Assembly: GCF_000759475.1 (NCBI RefSeq)
Contig: NZ_CP009454.1
Span: forward strand, 2,604,001 to 2,668,000
Length of the DNA: 64,000 nucleotides
Source of the DNA: Pantoea rwandensis
GTDB lineage: Bacteria > Pseudomonadota > Gammaproteobacteria > Enterobacterales > Enterobacteriaceae
Reading direction: 5' to 3'
Shown here: one piece after another, positions 27,132 to 36,863 of the stretch
Layout of the letters: each line of letters opens with the position of its first letter
How positions within the stretch are numbered: position 1 is the first letter of the stretch
The notes under the pieces: model-generated
Databases searched by the model: none
Told to the model about the DNA's origin: nothing
The model's input: the letters and a program-made list of their open reading frames with translations, nothing else
Position numbers and translations under genes: made by a program

Positions 27132-28664
27132 ATGTTAATTGGGATACCCAAAGAGCGGTTAGCCAATGAGTCGCGCGTTGCTGCAACGCCAAAGACCGTT
27201 GAGCAACTGATCAAGCTGGGATTCAGCGTCACGGTCGAGCAGGGCGCTGGTATTCGCGCAAGTTTTGACGATGAGAGCTTTATCGCCGCTGGTGCCACTG
27301 TCAGTACCACCGAAAGTGTCTGGCAGTCTGACATTGTGTTGAAAGTGAATGCGCCAGACGATCAGGAGATCGAACTGACACGCGCGGGCAGCACCTTAGT
27401 GAGCTTTATCTGGCCAGCACAAAATCCGGCACTGCTGGAGAAACTGGCCGCGCGTAACGTCACCGTCATGGCGATGGATTCTGTACCCCGTATTTCCCGT
27501 GCCCAGGCGCTGGATGCACTGAGTTCCATGGCGAACATCGCCGGTTACCGTGCCATTGTTGAAGCTGCGCATGAATTTGGCCGTTTCTTTACCGGGCAAA
27601 TCACCGCAGCCGGTAAAGTACCACCGGCGAAAGTGATGATTATCGGTGCGGGTGTGGCAGGTTTGGCAGCGATCGGCGCGGCGGGCAGTCTCGGTGCGAT
27701 TGTGCGTGCGTTTGATACGCGTCCAGAAGTGAAAGAACAGGTGCAGAGTATGGGCGCCGAGTTCCTTGAGCTGGATTTCGAAGAAGAAGCTGGCAGTGGC
27801 GATGGATATGCCAAAGTGATGTCAGAAGCCTTTATTAAGGCGGAGATGGAACTGTTTGCCGCGCAGGCGAAAGAAGTCGATATCATCGTCACTACCGCGC
27901 TGATCCCAGGCAAACCGGCACCGAAACTGATTACCGCTGAAATGGTTGCCAGCATGAAGCCGGGTAGCGTGATTGTCGATCTGGCGGCAGCCACCGGCGG
28001 TAACTGTGATCTCACGGTAGCCGATCAGGTGACGTTGACCCGCAATGGTGTGAAGATCATCGGTTATACCGATCTGCCTAGCCGTCTGCCAACGCAATCT
28101 TCTCAGCTGTATGGCACCAACCTGGTTAACCTGCTGAAACTGCTGTGCAAAGAGAAGAACGGCGAAATCACCGTCGACTTCGATGACGTCGTCGTGCGCG
28201 GCGTCACGGTGATTCGTGAAGGCGAAGTCACCTGGCCAGCACCACCGATTCAGGTATCAGCGGCGCCGAAAGCCGCGCAGGCAGCCATTGAGCCAAAAGC
28301 AAAAGTGGAAGCCAAACCGGTTTCACCGTGGCGCAAATATCTGTTGCTGGCATTGGCTGTGGTGCTGTTCGCCTGTCTGGCCAATGTGGCACCGCCTGAA
28401 TTCCTGTCCCACTTTACGGTCTTCGCGCTCTCCTGCGTCGTCGGTTACTACGTGGTGTGGAACGTCAGCCATGCATTGCATACGCCATTAATGTCCGTCA
28501 CTAACGCCATTTCCGGCATTATTGTGGTGGGTGCGGTGCTGCAAATGGGCCACGGCGGTTGGGTGACTTTCCTTGCCTTCGTCGCTGTACTGATTGCCAG
28601 CATCAATATCTTCGGTGGATTCACCGTCACCCAGCGCATGCTGAAAATGTTTCGTAAGAATTAA
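27132..28664 (+). CDS. pntA: NAD(P) transhydrogenase subunit alpha
   Basis: 510 residues from ATG giving [26 protein letters not shown], preceded by AAGGAA; this matches the E. coli N-terminus. PntA with PntB transfers hydride from NADH to NADP+ driven by the proton gradient. Domain I (NAD-binding, about 1-375) has the Rossmann motif [22 protein letters not shown] near 170 and the mobile-loop segment near [15 protein letters not shown]. Four membrane helices make the C-terminus (about 405-505, [62 protein letters not shown]). pntB starts 11 bp later. Confidence 0.97.
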   Translation: MLIGIPKERLANESRVAATPKTVEQLIKLGFSVTVEQGAGIRASFDDESFIAAGATVSTTESVWQSDIVLKVNAPDDQEIELTRAGSTLVSFIWPAQNPALLEKLAARNVTVMAMDSVPRISRAQALDALSSMANIAGYRAIVEAAHEFGRFFTGQITAAGKVPPAKVMIIGAGVAGLAAIGAAGSLGAIVRAFDTRPEVKEQVQSMGAEFLELDFEEEAGSGDGYAKVMSEAFIKAEMELFAAQAKEVDIIVTTALIPGKPAPKLITAEMVASMKPGSVIVDLAAATGGNCDLTVADQVTLTRNGVKIIGYTDLPSRLPTQSSQLYGTNLVNLLKLLCKEKNGEITVDFDDVVVRGVTVIREGEVTWPAPPIQVSAAPKAAQAAIEPKAKVEAKPVSPWRKYLLLALAVVLFACLANVAPPEFLSHFTVFALSCVVGYYVVWNVSHALHTPLMSVTNAISGIIVVGAVLQMGHGGWVTFLAFVAVLIASINIFGGFTVTQRMLKMFRKN

Positions 28665-28675
28665 GGGGTAACAAC

Positions 28676-30064
28676 ATGTCTGGCGGATTAGTGACTGCAG
28701 CATACATTGTTGCCGCAATTCTGTTTATTTTCAGCCTGGCCGGCCTCTCAAAACACGAGACGTCAAAGCAGGGTAACATCTTTGGTGTCAGTGGCATGGC
28801 GATTGCGCTGCTGGCGACCATCTTTGGTCCCAACAGCGGCAACGTGGCGTGGATTCTGTTGGCGATGGTGATCGGTGGCGCAATCGGTGTGCGTCTGGCG
28901 AAGAAAGTCGAGATGACTGAAATGCCAGAGCTGGTGGCAATTCTGCACAGCTTCGTGGGTCTGGCTGCCGTTCTGGTGGGCTTCAACAGCTACCTCGATC
29001 ATGCACCCGGTCTGGCGCCGGTGATGGAAAATATCCATCTGACGGAAGTGTTCCTTGGCATCTTTATCGGTGCGGTGACCTTCACCGGTTCTATCGTGGC
29101 GTTTGGCAAACTGCGCGGCAAGATCTCTTCTAAAGCGTTGATGCTACCACATCGTCATAAGATGAATCTGGCTGCGCTGGTGGTTTCTTTCCTGCTGATG
29201 CTGTGGTTTGTGCAGACGAATAGCACCGGTTCACAAGTGGTTGCTTTACTGCTGATGACTGTCATTGCTCTGGTCTTCGGCTGGCACCTGGTCGCCTCCA
29301 TTGGCGGTGCGGATATGCCGGTTGTGGTGTCGATGCTGAACTCTTACTCCGGTTGGGCAGCGGCGGCGGCGGGCTTTATGCTCAGCAATGACCTGCTGAT
29401 TGTCACCGGTGCGTTAGTGGGTTCTTCGGGTGCGATTCTGTCCTACATTATGTGTAAGGCAATGAACCGCTCGTTCATTAGCGTTATTGCGGGGGGTTTT
29501 GGCACCGATGTGAGTGTCGGTGGCGAAAGCGAAGAAGAGGGTGAACACCGTGAAATCACGGCAGAAGACACTGCAGAACTGCTGAAAGGTTCAACGTCAG
29601 TGATCATCACGCCTGGCTACGGCATGGCGGTGGCGCAGGCGCAGTACCCGGTGGCGGAAATCACCGAGAAACTGCGTGCGCGTGGCATCAAAGTGCGTTT
29701 CGGGATCCATCCGGTTGCCGGTCGTTTGCCTGGCCACATGAACGTGTTGCTGGCTGAAGCCAAAGTGCCGTATGACGTGGTGCTGGAAATGGACGAGATT
29801 AACGATGATTTCAGCGATACCGATACCGTGCTGGTGATCGGTGCCAATGACACCGTGAACCCGGCGGCGCAGGAAGATCCGCGCAGCCCAATCGCGGGTA
29901 TGCCTGTACTGGAAGTGTGGAAAGCGCAGAACGTTATCGTGTTTAAACGTTCAATGAATACCGGTTACGCCGGGGTACAGAACCCGCTGTTCTTCAAAGA
30001 CAACACGCAAATGTTGTTTGGTGATGCGAAGGCGAGTGTAGAAGGCATCCTGCGCGCGTTGTAA
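28676..30064 (+). CDS. pntB: NAD(P) transhydrogenase subunit beta
   Basis: 462 residues, exactly the E. coli length. Nine or so membrane helices occupy about residues 1-265, including the conserved LPHRHKMN loop and [23 protein letters not shown]. The C-terminal NADP-binding domain III (about 285-462) has [33 protein letters not shown] and [12 protein letters not shown]. It forms the transhydrogenase with PntA and supplies NADPH. A perfect terminator follows 20 bp after the stop. Confidence 0.97.
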   Translation: MSGGLVTAAYIVAAILFIFSLAGLSKHETSKQGNIFGVSGMAIALLATIFGPNSGNVAWILLAMVIGGAIGVRLAKKVEMTEMPELVAILHSFVGLAAVLVGFNSYLDHAPGLAPVMENIHLTEVFLGIFIGAVTFTGSIVAFGKLRGKISSKALMLPHRHKMNLAALVVSFLLMLWFVQTNSTGSQVVALLLMTVIALVFGWHLVASIGGADMPVVVSMLNSYSGWAAAAAGFMLSNDLLIVTGALVGSSGAILSYIMCKAMNRSFISVIAGGFGTDVSVGGESEEEGEHREITAEDTAELLKGSTSVIITPGYGMAVAQAQYPVAEITEKLRARGIKVRFGIHPVAGRLPGHMNVLLAEAKVPYDVVLEMDEINDDFSDTDTVLVIGANDTVNPAAQEDPRSPIAGMPVLEVWKAQNVIVFKRSMNTGYAGVQNPLFFKDNTQMLFGDAKASVEGILRAL

Positions 30065-30084
30065 TCTGTATTGCGATTAAAAAA

Positions 30085-30102
30085 GGCGACCATCTGGTCG
30101 CC
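30085..30102. terminator. Bidirectional pntB/uspE terminator
   Basis: The perfect GGCGACC / GGTCGCC stem with a 4-nt loop has an A-run before and TTTGTTGTTTT after, so it can stop transcripts from both convergent genes. Confidence 0.85.
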
Positions 30103-30111
30103 TTTGTTGTT

Positions 30112-31068
30112 TTAATCGTCTTCGTCTTCTTCATCGTCATAATCAATCGGCGATTTGAAATCGTCCGGTTTGATTGCCAGCAAATCACAACGCAGATGAT
30201 CGATAACCTGCTCTGCGGTATTCCCGAGGAACGCGGCTGAAAGGCCAGTGCGGCCGATGGTGCCGAGTACCACAATCCCCGCCTCCAGATGAGAGGCGAT
30301 ATCCGGTATCACTTCCTCCGGCAAGCCTTTTGCCACATGCGTAAACTCTTCGCCGATGGAGAATTTCTGGCGTAGCGCTTTCATCGCCACCAGATGTTGT
30401 CCGCGAATCGCATCGTTATACACGCTGGGGTCAAAGTCGGGGAGTTCAATAGCGATATTGATTGGCGTGATGGGATAAGCACCGACAAGGTGCACCTCAG
30501 TATGATTGACCATATCAGCCAGCAGCACCGTTTCACGAATCAGTTTTTGGTTTAACTCATCGTGATGGGGCTCTTCACTGGCCAGATTGACCGCCACAAC
30601 GGCTCTGCCTCCCTCTGGCCATGGCTGATCTTTCACCATCCACACCGGGCAGGGGCATTTACGCAGCAGATGCCAGTCAGTTGGGGTAAATATCACCGCT
30701 TCGAGGCGATCGTGCTGGTGGGCCATTTTCAACACCAGGTCGTGCTGGTGCGCCATCACTTCCTGGATGATCGCTTCATAAGGGCGATTATGCCACACCA
30801 CTTTAATTTCAATATCAACACCCGCCTCAAGATAGGCGTGGGCCTGTTGACGAATCCATTCAGTACGCTGACTGATGACGCCTTTACGCATGTTGGAACG
30901 TTCATCAGGCGACAACAAGGTGGTCATTTCATAGGAGAAGTCGTAGATGGGCAGAAAAGCTTTGATTTTTCCGCCGATACGTTGATTCAGATACACCGCA
31001 CGACGTAACGCGGGTTGATCGTCCTGCTGGGCGTCAATCGCCACCAGAATATTTTGGTACCGGGACAT
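30112..31068 (-). CDS. uspE: Universal stress protein E
   Basis: 318 residues made of two tandem Usp domains (about 1-155 and 156-305), against 316 in E. coli. Strong matches include [53 protein letters not shown] and [29 protein letters not shown], the last carrying the G2xG9x(S/T)-like Usp motif. The acidic tail (DDEEDEDD) is as in E. coli. UspE is linked to stationary-phase and DNA-damage survival and cell aggregation. It sits directly downstream of fnr on the same strand but after a terminator, and GGAG gives it its own start. Confidence 0.96.
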   Translation of the reverse strand: MSRYQNILVAIDAQQDDQPALRRAVYLNQRIGGKIKAFLPIYDFSYEMTTLLSPDERSNMRKGVISQRTEWIRQQAHAYLEAGVDIEIKVVWHNRPYEAIIQEVMAHQHDLVLKMAHQHDRLEAVIFTPTDWHLLRKCPCPVWMVKDQPWPEGGRAVVAVNLASEEPHHDELNQKLIRETVLLADMVNHTEVHLVGAYPITPINIAIELPDFDPSVYNDAIRGQHLVAMKALRQKFSIGEEFTHVAKGLPEEVIPDIASHLEAGIVVLGTIGRTGLSAAFLGNTAEQVIDHLRCDLLAIKPDDFKSPIDYDDEEDEDD

Positions 31069-31145
31069 AGGGCAATCTCCTCAAACCAAAGCAAGTTGGA
31101 TTAAAGATAGCCTAAGTTGGCGCGGGGCAGAAGGGGAAAAGTTGT

Positions 31146-31181
31146 TGCCGGATCAATAAACTAACATTTATCGACCCGGCA
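31146..31181 (-). terminator. fnr terminator
   Basis: A 15-bp stem (two G-U pairs when read as minus-strand RNA) with a 6-nt loop lies just beyond the fnr stop. It is followed on the minus strand by ACAACTTTTCC. Confidence 0.7.
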
Positions 31182-31186
31182 CAGAA

Positions 31187-31939
31187 TCACGCAGCTTGTT
31201 CAGTTTGACCTGCCAGTTCTGCCAGCAATGCATGGTTCTCGATGGTGATATATTTGCCTTTCACTGCCAGCATGCCACTTTTCTGGAAGCGGCCCAGCAG
31301 ACGGCTAATGGTTTCTACGGTTAGTCCCAGGTAGTTACCAATGTCACCACGCGTCATGGTCAGGCGGAACTCGCGTTGAGAAAAGCCTCGTTGACCAAAG
31401 CGGCGGGACAGATTCCAGACAAAGGCCGCCAGACGCTCTTCCGCGTTTTTCTTCGAGAGCAGCAGGATCATGTCCTGGTCGCCTTTAATCTCACCGCTCA
31501 TCAGACGCATCATCTGCTGACGCAGTGCCGGCATTTTACCGGAGAGATCGTCAAGGGTTTCGAAAGGAATTTCACACACCATTGCCGTTTCCAGCGCCTG
31601 AGCAAAACTGGGGTGGTGCGCGCCGACAATCGCATCAAAGCCCACTAAATCCCCAGCCAGATGGAAACCGGTAATTTGCTCATCACCCTGTTCAGTAATG
31701 GTGTAGCTTTTAATGGTGCCGGAGCGGATAGCGTAAAGCGATTTCAGTTCATCACCGGCTTTGAACAACGTCTGACCTTTCTGAATCGGCTTTTTGCGCT
31801 CAATGATATTGTCCAGCTGATCCAGCTCATGCTCGTTCAGTGTGAAAGGGATACACAACTGGCTGATACTGCAATCCTGACAGTGAATGGCACAACCGCC
31901 AGACTGAATACGTCGAATGCTGCGTTTTTCCGGGATCAT
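31187..31939 (-). CDS. fnr: FNR, oxygen-sensing global regulator
   Basis: 250 residues, near-identical to E. coli FNR from [23 protein letters not shown]. The [4Fe-4S] ligands Cys20, Cys23 and Cys29 and the distant Cys near 122 (AMVCEIPF) are present. The cyclic-nucleotide-binding-like sensory domain is followed by the dimerisation helix and the helix-turn-helix [14 protein letters not shown], whose E..SR residues read TTGAT half-sites. FNR switches anaerobic gene expression. A TTGAC-N4-GTCAA palindrome lies 21 bp upstream, indicating autoregulation. Conceivable targets in this window are ldhA, nifJ and pntAB, but I saw no clear FNR boxes there. Confidence 0.98.
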   Translation of the reverse strand: MIPEKRSIRRIQSGGCAIHCQDCSISQLCIPFTLNEHELDQLDNIIERKKPIQKGQTLFKAGDELKSLYAIRSGTIKSYTITEQGDEQITGFHLAGDLVGFDAIVGAHHPSFAQALETAMVCEIPFETLDDLSGKMPALRQQMMRLMSGEIKGDQDMILLLSKKNAEERLAAFVWNLSRRFGQRGFSQREFRLTMTRGDIGNYLGLTVETISRLLGRFQKSGMLAVKGKYITIENHALLAELAGQTEQAA

Positions 31940-31959
31940 ATAGGTACGCTCGATGATTA

Positions 31960-31973
31960 TTGACTGCCGTCAA
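31960..31973 (-). promoter_or_regulatory. FNR-type palindrome before fnr
   Basis: TTGACTGCCGTCAA is a near-consensus FNR/CRP-like dyad (TTGAT-N4-ATCAA with one change per half), 21 bp before the fnr ATG. In E. coli FNR represses its own promoter through a similarly placed site. Confidence 0.7.
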
Positions 31974-32235
31974 TTTTAACATTTTTACGCGTTAAGGGAA
32001 CTCATCCGAGCAGTAATTCCCCTTAAACCCCCACTAACGTAGGGTATACCTGAGTTTGCGCAAGGTTTGCCTGACATTATTTTTTGACCTGGAACGTTTT
32101 GTTGCCATATTTACATCTGGTCACAACTTGTCTCAGCGCAAAAAGTGACAGATGTGATGCCAAAAATCCTTTGCTACTATTTTGTTTTTGAGCGGCAACT
32201 TGCGCTCAGCAAACCACCAGGCGTGAGAAAACACC

Positions 32236-32802
32236 ATGAACCTAGACGATGAAGACCTTTTCCGGGATGCCATGGGCGATGTGACGCCACTGAAAGATTG
32301 TGCCAATACCCAATGGTTGCGTTCCCCTTCAACCAAAGCGCCGCGCCCGACGCAAGCCAATGACGAACAGGAAAATTTCCTCACGCGGGGCTTCCTTGAC
32401 ATCATCCCGCTGACGACGCCGCTGGAATACAAAACAGAAGGGATTCAACAAGGTGTGCTGGATAAGTTGCGGCTGGGGAAATATTCCCTGGACGCCAGCC
32501 TGAACCTGCTGCGTCAGCCGGTAGAAACCTGTCGGAAGTCATTGTTCAGTTTCATGCTGCAGGCACGCAAGCAGGGGCTACGCAATCTGCTGATTATCCA
32601 CGGCAAAGGCCGTGATGATGAAGCGCATGCCAATATCGTACGCAGTTATCTGGCACGCTGGCTGACGCAGTTTGACGAGGTGCAAAGCTTTTGCGTGGCG
32701 CAACCCCAGCACGGAGGTGCCGGGGCGTTGTATGTCAGTTTAAGAAAAACGGATCAGGCGCGGCTGGATAATCGAGAGCGCCACGCCAAACGCAGTCGCT
32801 AA
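32236..32802 (+). CDS. ydaL: Smr-domain endonuclease-like protein YdaL
   Basis: 188 residues, collinear with E. coli YdaL (187, also called SmrA): MNLDDEDLF at the start, FLDIIPL and GVLDKLRLGKYSLDASLNLL in the middle. The Smr domain is in the C-terminal half, with LDL/H-like RQPVETCRKSLFSFM, LLIIHGKGRDDEAHANIVRSYLARWL and GGAGALYVSLRKT. Smr proteins nick DNA or cleave mRNA on stalled ribosomes; the E. coli YdaL Smr domain has been reported to have DNase activity. The TAA abuts the TGA of the convergent LysR gene with no gap. Confidence 0.93.
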   Translation: MNLDDEDLFRDAMGDVTPLKDCANTQWLRSPSTKAPRPTQANDEQENFLTRGFLDIIPLTTPLEYKTEGIQQGVLDKLRLGKYSLDASLNLLRQPVETCRKSLFSFMLQARKQGLRNLLIIHGKGRDDEAHANIVRSYLARWLTQFDEVQSFCVAQPQHGGAGALYVSLRKTDQARLDNRERHAKRSR

Positions 32803-33735
32803 TCAGGTGTGAAATTTGCGAATGGTCGCCAGCAACACTTCGGCACTCAGGCTGAGATGACTGCCGCTGCGGGTGATAATCCCCACCGGCTCTCCCGGCC
32901 CTGGAGAGTTAATCGGCAGTGCAATCACGGCATTGTGGCTGAGATCTTCCTTGATAGCGCCTGAGGGGACAAACCACACATAGTCATAACGCAGGGCCAG
33001 CTGACGCGCCAGCGAAGTGGATGAGGTTTCAACACAATTAGCGGGAAGCGCACAACCTTGCTCGTCCAGCATATGTTGAGCGATACGGCGCGGGGCAGTG
33101 CCCTCCGGCGATATCACCACCGGCCACTGCATCGCGCGGGATAACGTGACATTGTCACTGAGGAGTGGGTGTTCCGGGCGTACAACCAGTTTAAGCGACT
33201 CAAGGAATAGCAATTCATAACTTAGACCCGCCATCATTTCGCTGTCGGCCATGCGCCCAATGCCAATATCAAACTCACCCGCGCGCAACCCAGCCAGCAG
33301 AACATTATTGTGTAATGTCGCCACTTGTACCGTGGTGTTCGGCTGTTGCTCATGAAAGCGATCGAGAATCTGTGGCAGCATGCCCATTGCCGCGGTGGTG
33401 AGCGCGCCGAGGCGAATCACGACCGGTCGGCCTGGTTGTGGGGTGTTAAAGCTTTGGCCCGCATGGTTAAGTGCATCCAGCACTTTTACCGCATGGACAA
33501 GAAATTGCTCGCCGAGCGTCGTTAACTGAGCACCAAGACGGCCACGTTCAAACAGACGCGCGCCAGCCAGTTCTTCCAGCTCATTCAGGGTCTTTGAGAG
33601 CGCAGGCTGGCTGAGATTGAGTGTCTCTGCCGCGCGCCCCAGCGTGCCTTGCTGCGCAACCGCAACAAAGGTGTGTAAATGGCGCAAGCGAATGCGCTGA
33701 TTGAAAAGGGAATTTTTGTCCATAGCCTCAAACAT
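32803..33735 (-). CDS. LysR-family regulator, PcaQ-like
   Basis: 310 residues. The N-terminal winged HTH is at about 15-75 (LRHLHTFVAVAQQGTLGRAAETLNLSQPALSKTLNELEEL.GARLFERG). The effector domain opens VIRLGALTTAAMGMLPQILDRF. The Q-x-T-L-x-RAAE..LSQPALSKTL layout and effector domain resemble PcaQ/GbpR-type regulators of protocatechuate catabolism. It is divergent from a PcaK-like aromatic-acid transporter, so it probably controls that gene. No pca ring-cleavage genes lie in the window, so the inducer is unknown. Alternative start: an internal ATG (MDKNSL) five codons in. Confidence 0.8.
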   Translation of the reverse strand: MFEAMDKNSLFNQRIRLRHLHTFVAVAQQGTLGRAAETLNLSQPALSKTLNELEELAGARLFERGRLGAQLTTLGEQFLVHAVKVLDALNHAGQSFNTPQPGRPVVIRLGALTTAAMGMLPQILDRFHEQQPNTTVQVATLHNNVLLAGLRAGEFDIGIGRMADSEMMAGLSYELLFLESLKLVVRPEHPLLSDNVTLSRAMQWPVVISPEGTAPRRIAQHMLDEQGCALPANCVETSSTSLARQLALRYDYVWFVPSGAIKEDLSHNAVIALPINSPGPGEPVGIITRSGSHLSLSAEVLLATIRKFHT

Positions 33736-33789
33736 AATGACTTTTACCTGATGGCGGCAATGGGAAAACTGGAATTATGTTAACTTCAC

Positions 33790-33876
33790 TGCAAAATTAT
33801 ATTAACAAAACCCCTAAAATTTCTAACCTGCTGTTTTAAATAGAATTAGTAAAAATCAGCGTCAGTGCAAAATTAT
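33790..33876. repeat. Direct repeats in LysR/MFS divergent promoter
   Basis: The 11-mer TGCAAAATTAT occurs at 33790-33800 and again at 33866-33876, in a 298-bp AT-rich gap between the divergent genes. TTAAC also flanks the first copy in opposite orientations. These are candidate LysR-regulator contacts, not proven. Confidence 0.4.
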
Positions 33877-34033
33877 CACCTATTGCAATATCAAGCGCTT
33901 AATCTCGCATAATTTGAATAATTCTCACTTACACCTAAAAATCCTGCCCGTTATTGTTAACGATGAGCTATCATTAGCGCCGTTTTTTTTACCAAAACTG
34001 ATGATTAAACGATGAATGTGCAGGAGTTGATCC

Positions 34034-35368
34034 GTGACCACCGTTGAAGCCGTAGATGTTCGCCAGCTGATTAATCAGAGTGCGCTTAGCCGTTGGCAAA
34101 AACGCCTGATTGCGCTGTGCTTCATCGTTGTTGCGCTGGATGGCATGGACATCGCGCTGATGGGCTTTATCGCTCCGACATTGAAAGCCAGTTGGGGCGT
34201 CACTAATCATCAGCTTGGCATGGTGATCAGCGCCGCGCTGATTGGCCTGGCCTTAGGTGCCATGGTGGCGGGGCCATTGGCCGATCGCTACGGGCGGCGT
34301 GTGATGATACTGCTCAGCGTGGGTTTTTTTAGCTTGTGGACGCTGGCAACCGCCATGGCGCAAAACATCGATCAAATGATGTTATTCCGTTTTCTCACCG
34401 GCCTTGGCCTCGGTGCAGCCATGCCAAACGTTGGCACGCTGGTAGCAGAGTATGCACCGGAGCGTCGACGTTCCTTCATTATCACCGTGGTGTTCTGCGG
34501 TTTCACCTTTGGTGCCGCATCGGGCGGATTTGCGGCTTCCTGGCTGTTGCCTCGCTATGACTGGCACTCCGTGATGTTGATGGGTGGCGTCTTGCCGCTG
34601 ATTGTGTTGCCTTTCCTGCTGCGCGGCTTACCGGAATCCGTGCGCTTCCTGATTAGCCGTCGCGCACCTGCTGCACGTATTCATGCCATTTTGGATCGCA
34701 TGCTGCCTGGCGTCGTTGAGCCGAACAGCCATTACCAGTCCACTGAACAGGTTGTCGTGCGGCGTGGCGCAGTGGCGACGGTGGTGTCGCGGCGTTATCT
34801 CTTCGGCAGCCTGATGTTATGGGGCGGCTACTTTATGGGGCTGTTCCTCGTCTATCTGATTGGCAGCTGGATGCCCTCGCTGATCAACACGTTGGGAATG
34901 TCGGTGACGGAAGCCGCCATCGTTACGGCGATGTATCAGGCGGGCGGTACAGTAGGTTCGCTGTTTGCTGGCTGGCTGATGGATCGCATCAATGCCAATA
35001 TCGCGCTGGCGGTGATCTACTTCTGTGGCGGTATTGCGATTGTCGCGCTCGGCTTCTCTCCGGCAGAAGTGGGATTAATGAGTGCCATCGCCTTCTTTAG
35101 CGGGTTCTGCTTTAACGGTGCCAACACCGGCATGAATGCGTTGTCGGCCAACTATTATCCCACGCATGCACGTGCGACGGGTTCCAGCTGGATGCACGGT
35201 GTGGGTCGCGTCGGCGCGATTATGAGTGCTTTTGTCGGCGCAGAACTCCTTTCGCTCGGGTGGTCGTTCAGCCAAATTTTCCTGTTGCTGGCGATTCCAG
35301 CGGTGCTCACCACGATCATGCTGGCCCTGAAATGCCGCTTTGGTGACCCGTCAGACCGGGCTGAGTGA
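34034..35368 (+). CDS. MFS aromatic acid:H+ symporter (AAHS family, PcaK-like)
   Basis: 444 residues, 12 predicted membrane helices. GTG start with CAGGAG seven bases upstream. AAHS hallmarks are the TM1 aspartate motif LDGMDIALMGFIAPTL, the loop 2-3 motif GPLADRYGRR, and RFLTGLGLGAAMPNVGTLVAEYAPERRR. The C-terminal half repeats the fold (MDRINANIALAVIYF, FCFNGANTGMNALSANYYPTHARATGSSWMHGVGRVGA). Characterised relatives import 4-hydroxybenzoate, protocatechuate, benzoate or 3-hydroxyphenylpropionate. The substrate here is not determined. The divergent PcaQ-like LysR protein suggests a hydroxybenzoate-type inducer. Confidence 0.88.
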   Translation: MTTVEAVDVRQLINQSALSRWQKRLIALCFIVVALDGMDIALMGFIAPTLKASWGVTNHQLGMVISAALIGLALGAMVAGPLADRYGRRVMILLSVGFFSLWTLATAMAQNIDQMMLFRFLTGLGLGAAMPNVGTLVAEYAPERRRSFIITVVFCGFTFGAASGGFAASWLLPRYDWHSVMLMGGVLPLIVLPFLLRGLPESVRFLISRRAPAARIHAILDRMLPGVVEPNSHYQSTEQVVVRRGAVATVVSRRYLFGSLMLWGGYFMGLFLVYLIGSWMPSLINTLGMSVTEAAIVTAMYQAGGTVGSLFAGWLMDRINANIALAVIYFCGGIAIVALGFSPAEVGLMSAIAFFSGFCFNGANTGMNALSANYYPTHARATGSSWMHGVGRVGAIMSAFVGAELLSLGWSFSQIFLLLAIPAVLTTIMLALKCRFGDPSDRAE

Positions 35369-35408
35369 CAGGGCGATCACAGTTCCACGAAATTCCTCCA
35401 CGGTGATA

Positions 35409-35438
35409 AAGGGTTGATCTACATTAGCAACAACCCTT
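35409..35438 (+). terminator. Hairpin between MFS gene and ydcJ
   Basis: AAGGGTTG and CAACCCTT flank a 14-nt loop, 18 bp before the ydcJ start. It may be a weak terminator of the MFS transcript or a leader hairpin close to the ydcJ ribosome site. No U-run follows. Confidence 0.4.
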
Positions 35439-35456
35439 AACGCCGAGGTGATGACC

Positions 35457-36794
35457 ATGGAAAACTTTCTCACCAGTGATGCGATTCGCACGCTGTTCTC
35501 GCAAGCGATGTCCAGTATGTATCAGCAGGAAGTGCCGCAATATGGCACCCTGACGCAACTGGTCACGGCCGTGAATGAACGTACGCTGGAAGCACAACCC
35601 GCTTTAAAAAACCGTCTCGCCGCCGCCGATGAACTGGACCGACTCAGTGTGGAACGTCACGGTGCGATTCGCGTGGGAACGGCAGAAGAACTCAGCACAC
35701 TGCGCCAGATGTTTGCGGTGATGGGAATGGAACCGGTGGGATATTACGATCTCTCTCAAGCGGGGGTGCCCGTTCACTCCACCGCGTTCCGCCCGGTCAC
35801 CGACAGCGCATTGCGCCGCAATCCATTCCGCGTGTTTACCTCTCTGTTACGGCTGGAACTGATTGATGACGCCGCGCTAAGGGAAAAAGCCGCAACTATT
35901 TTGGCCGCGCGCGATATTTTCACCCCGGGTTGTCGCGCATTGATCGCTCAACATCAACAACAGGGCGGTTTAAACGCTGCGGACGCGGCGCGCTTTGTCA
36001 AAGAGGCGCTGGAAACCTTCCGCTGGCATGCCCACACCACCGTGGACAGCCTGACCTATCGGGCACTGAGTCAGCAACATCGATTGATCGCCGATGTGGT
36101 GTGCTTCCAGGGGTGCCACATCAACCATCTGACGCCGCGCACGCTGGATATCGATCGCGTTCAAACCTTGATGCCCGCGCGCGGCATCGATCCCAAAACC
36201 CTTATTGAGGGGCCACCACGGCGCGAGGTGCCGATCCTGTTACGTCAAACCAGCTTTAAAGCGCTGGAAGAGGCAGTGCATTTTAATGACGGCACTCCCG
36301 GCACCCATACTGCGCGCTTTGGCGAGATTGAGCAGCGCGGCGCGGCACTGACCCCCAAAGGACGTACACTGTACGACCGTCTGTTGGCGGAAGCAGGCAC
36401 CGGCAGCGATAACCAGCATCATCAACAGCATCTGAGCGCAGTGTTTCGTGATTTCCCTGATGATGAAGAAGCCTTGCGTGAACAGGAACTGGCGTGGTTC
36501 CGCTATCGTTTGACCGCTAAGGGCATCCAGCATCCTCCGCAAATGGGGGAAACCCTGGCCCAACTTCTCGCTGAGGGACGGGTGCAGGCAGAACCGATTG
36601 TGTATGAAGATTTCCTGCCAGTGAGTGCAGCGGGGATATTCCAGTCTAATTTGGGCGACGAAACGCACGCACGCAGCGCGGGCAATGCCAGCAGGGCGGA
36701 TTTTGAAGCCGCATTAGGCGCAGCGGTGCAGGATGAGATGGCGTTGTATCAACAGATGCAGCAGCGCAGCCTGGCACGTTGCGGTATCCGTTAG
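35457..36794 (+). CDS. ydcJ: YdcJ, HglS-family 2-oxoadipate dioxygenase/decarboxylase-like
   Basis: 445 residues from ATG (MENFLTSDAIRTL), chosen because GAGG lies eight bases upstream and it matches the start of E. coli YdcJ; GTG and ATG codons just upstream are alternatives. It is strongly collinear with YdcJ: MYQQEVPQYGTL, VERHGAIRVGTA, YYDLSQAGVPVHSTAFRP, GCHINHLTPRTLDIDRVQ, EGPPRREVPILLRQTSFKAL and YEDFLPVSAAGIFQSNLG. The family (DUF1338, vicinal-oxygen-chelate fold) includes Pseudomonas HglS, which turns 2-oxoadipate into D-2-hydroxyglutarate in lysine catabolism; conserved His and Glu residues bind Fe(II). Whether YdcJ shares that substrate in enterobacteria is inferred from family. 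Confidence 0.93.
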   Translation: MENFLTSDAIRTLFSQAMSSMYQQEVPQYGTLTQLVTAVNERTLEAQPALKNRLAAADELDRLSVERHGAIRVGTAEELSTLRQMFAVMGMEPVGYYDLSQAGVPVHSTAFRPVTDSALRRNPFRVFTSLLRLELIDDAALREKAATILAARDIFTPGCRALIAQHQQQGGLNAADAARFVKEALETFRWHAHTTVDSLTYRALSQQHRLIADVVCFQGCHINHLTPRTLDIDRVQTLMPARGIDPKTLIEGPPRREVPILLRQTSFKALEEAVHFNDGTPGTHTARFGEIEQRGAALTPKGRTLYDRLLAEAGTGSDNQHHQQHLSAVFRDFPDDEEALREQELAWFRYRLTAKGIQHPPQMGETLAQLLAEGRVQAEPIVYEDFLPVSAAGIFQSNLGDETHARSAGNASRADFEAALGAAVQDEMALYQQMQQRSLARCGIR

Positions 36795-36807
36795 CTGCAT
36801 AAGAAAA

Positions 36808-36845
36808 CCGGTCTGTGAAGTGGCATCACCACTTCAGCAGACCGG
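36808..36845. terminator. Long bidirectional terminator ydcJ/doxX
   Basis: A stem of about 17 bp (CCGGTCTG-TGAAGTGG paired with CCACTTCA-G-CAGACCGG, one bulge) has a short loop, T-rich on the plus side and TTTTC on the minus side. It separates two convergent genes. Confidence 0.85.
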
Positions 36846-36863
36846 CTTCATTTCTTTTGATTT

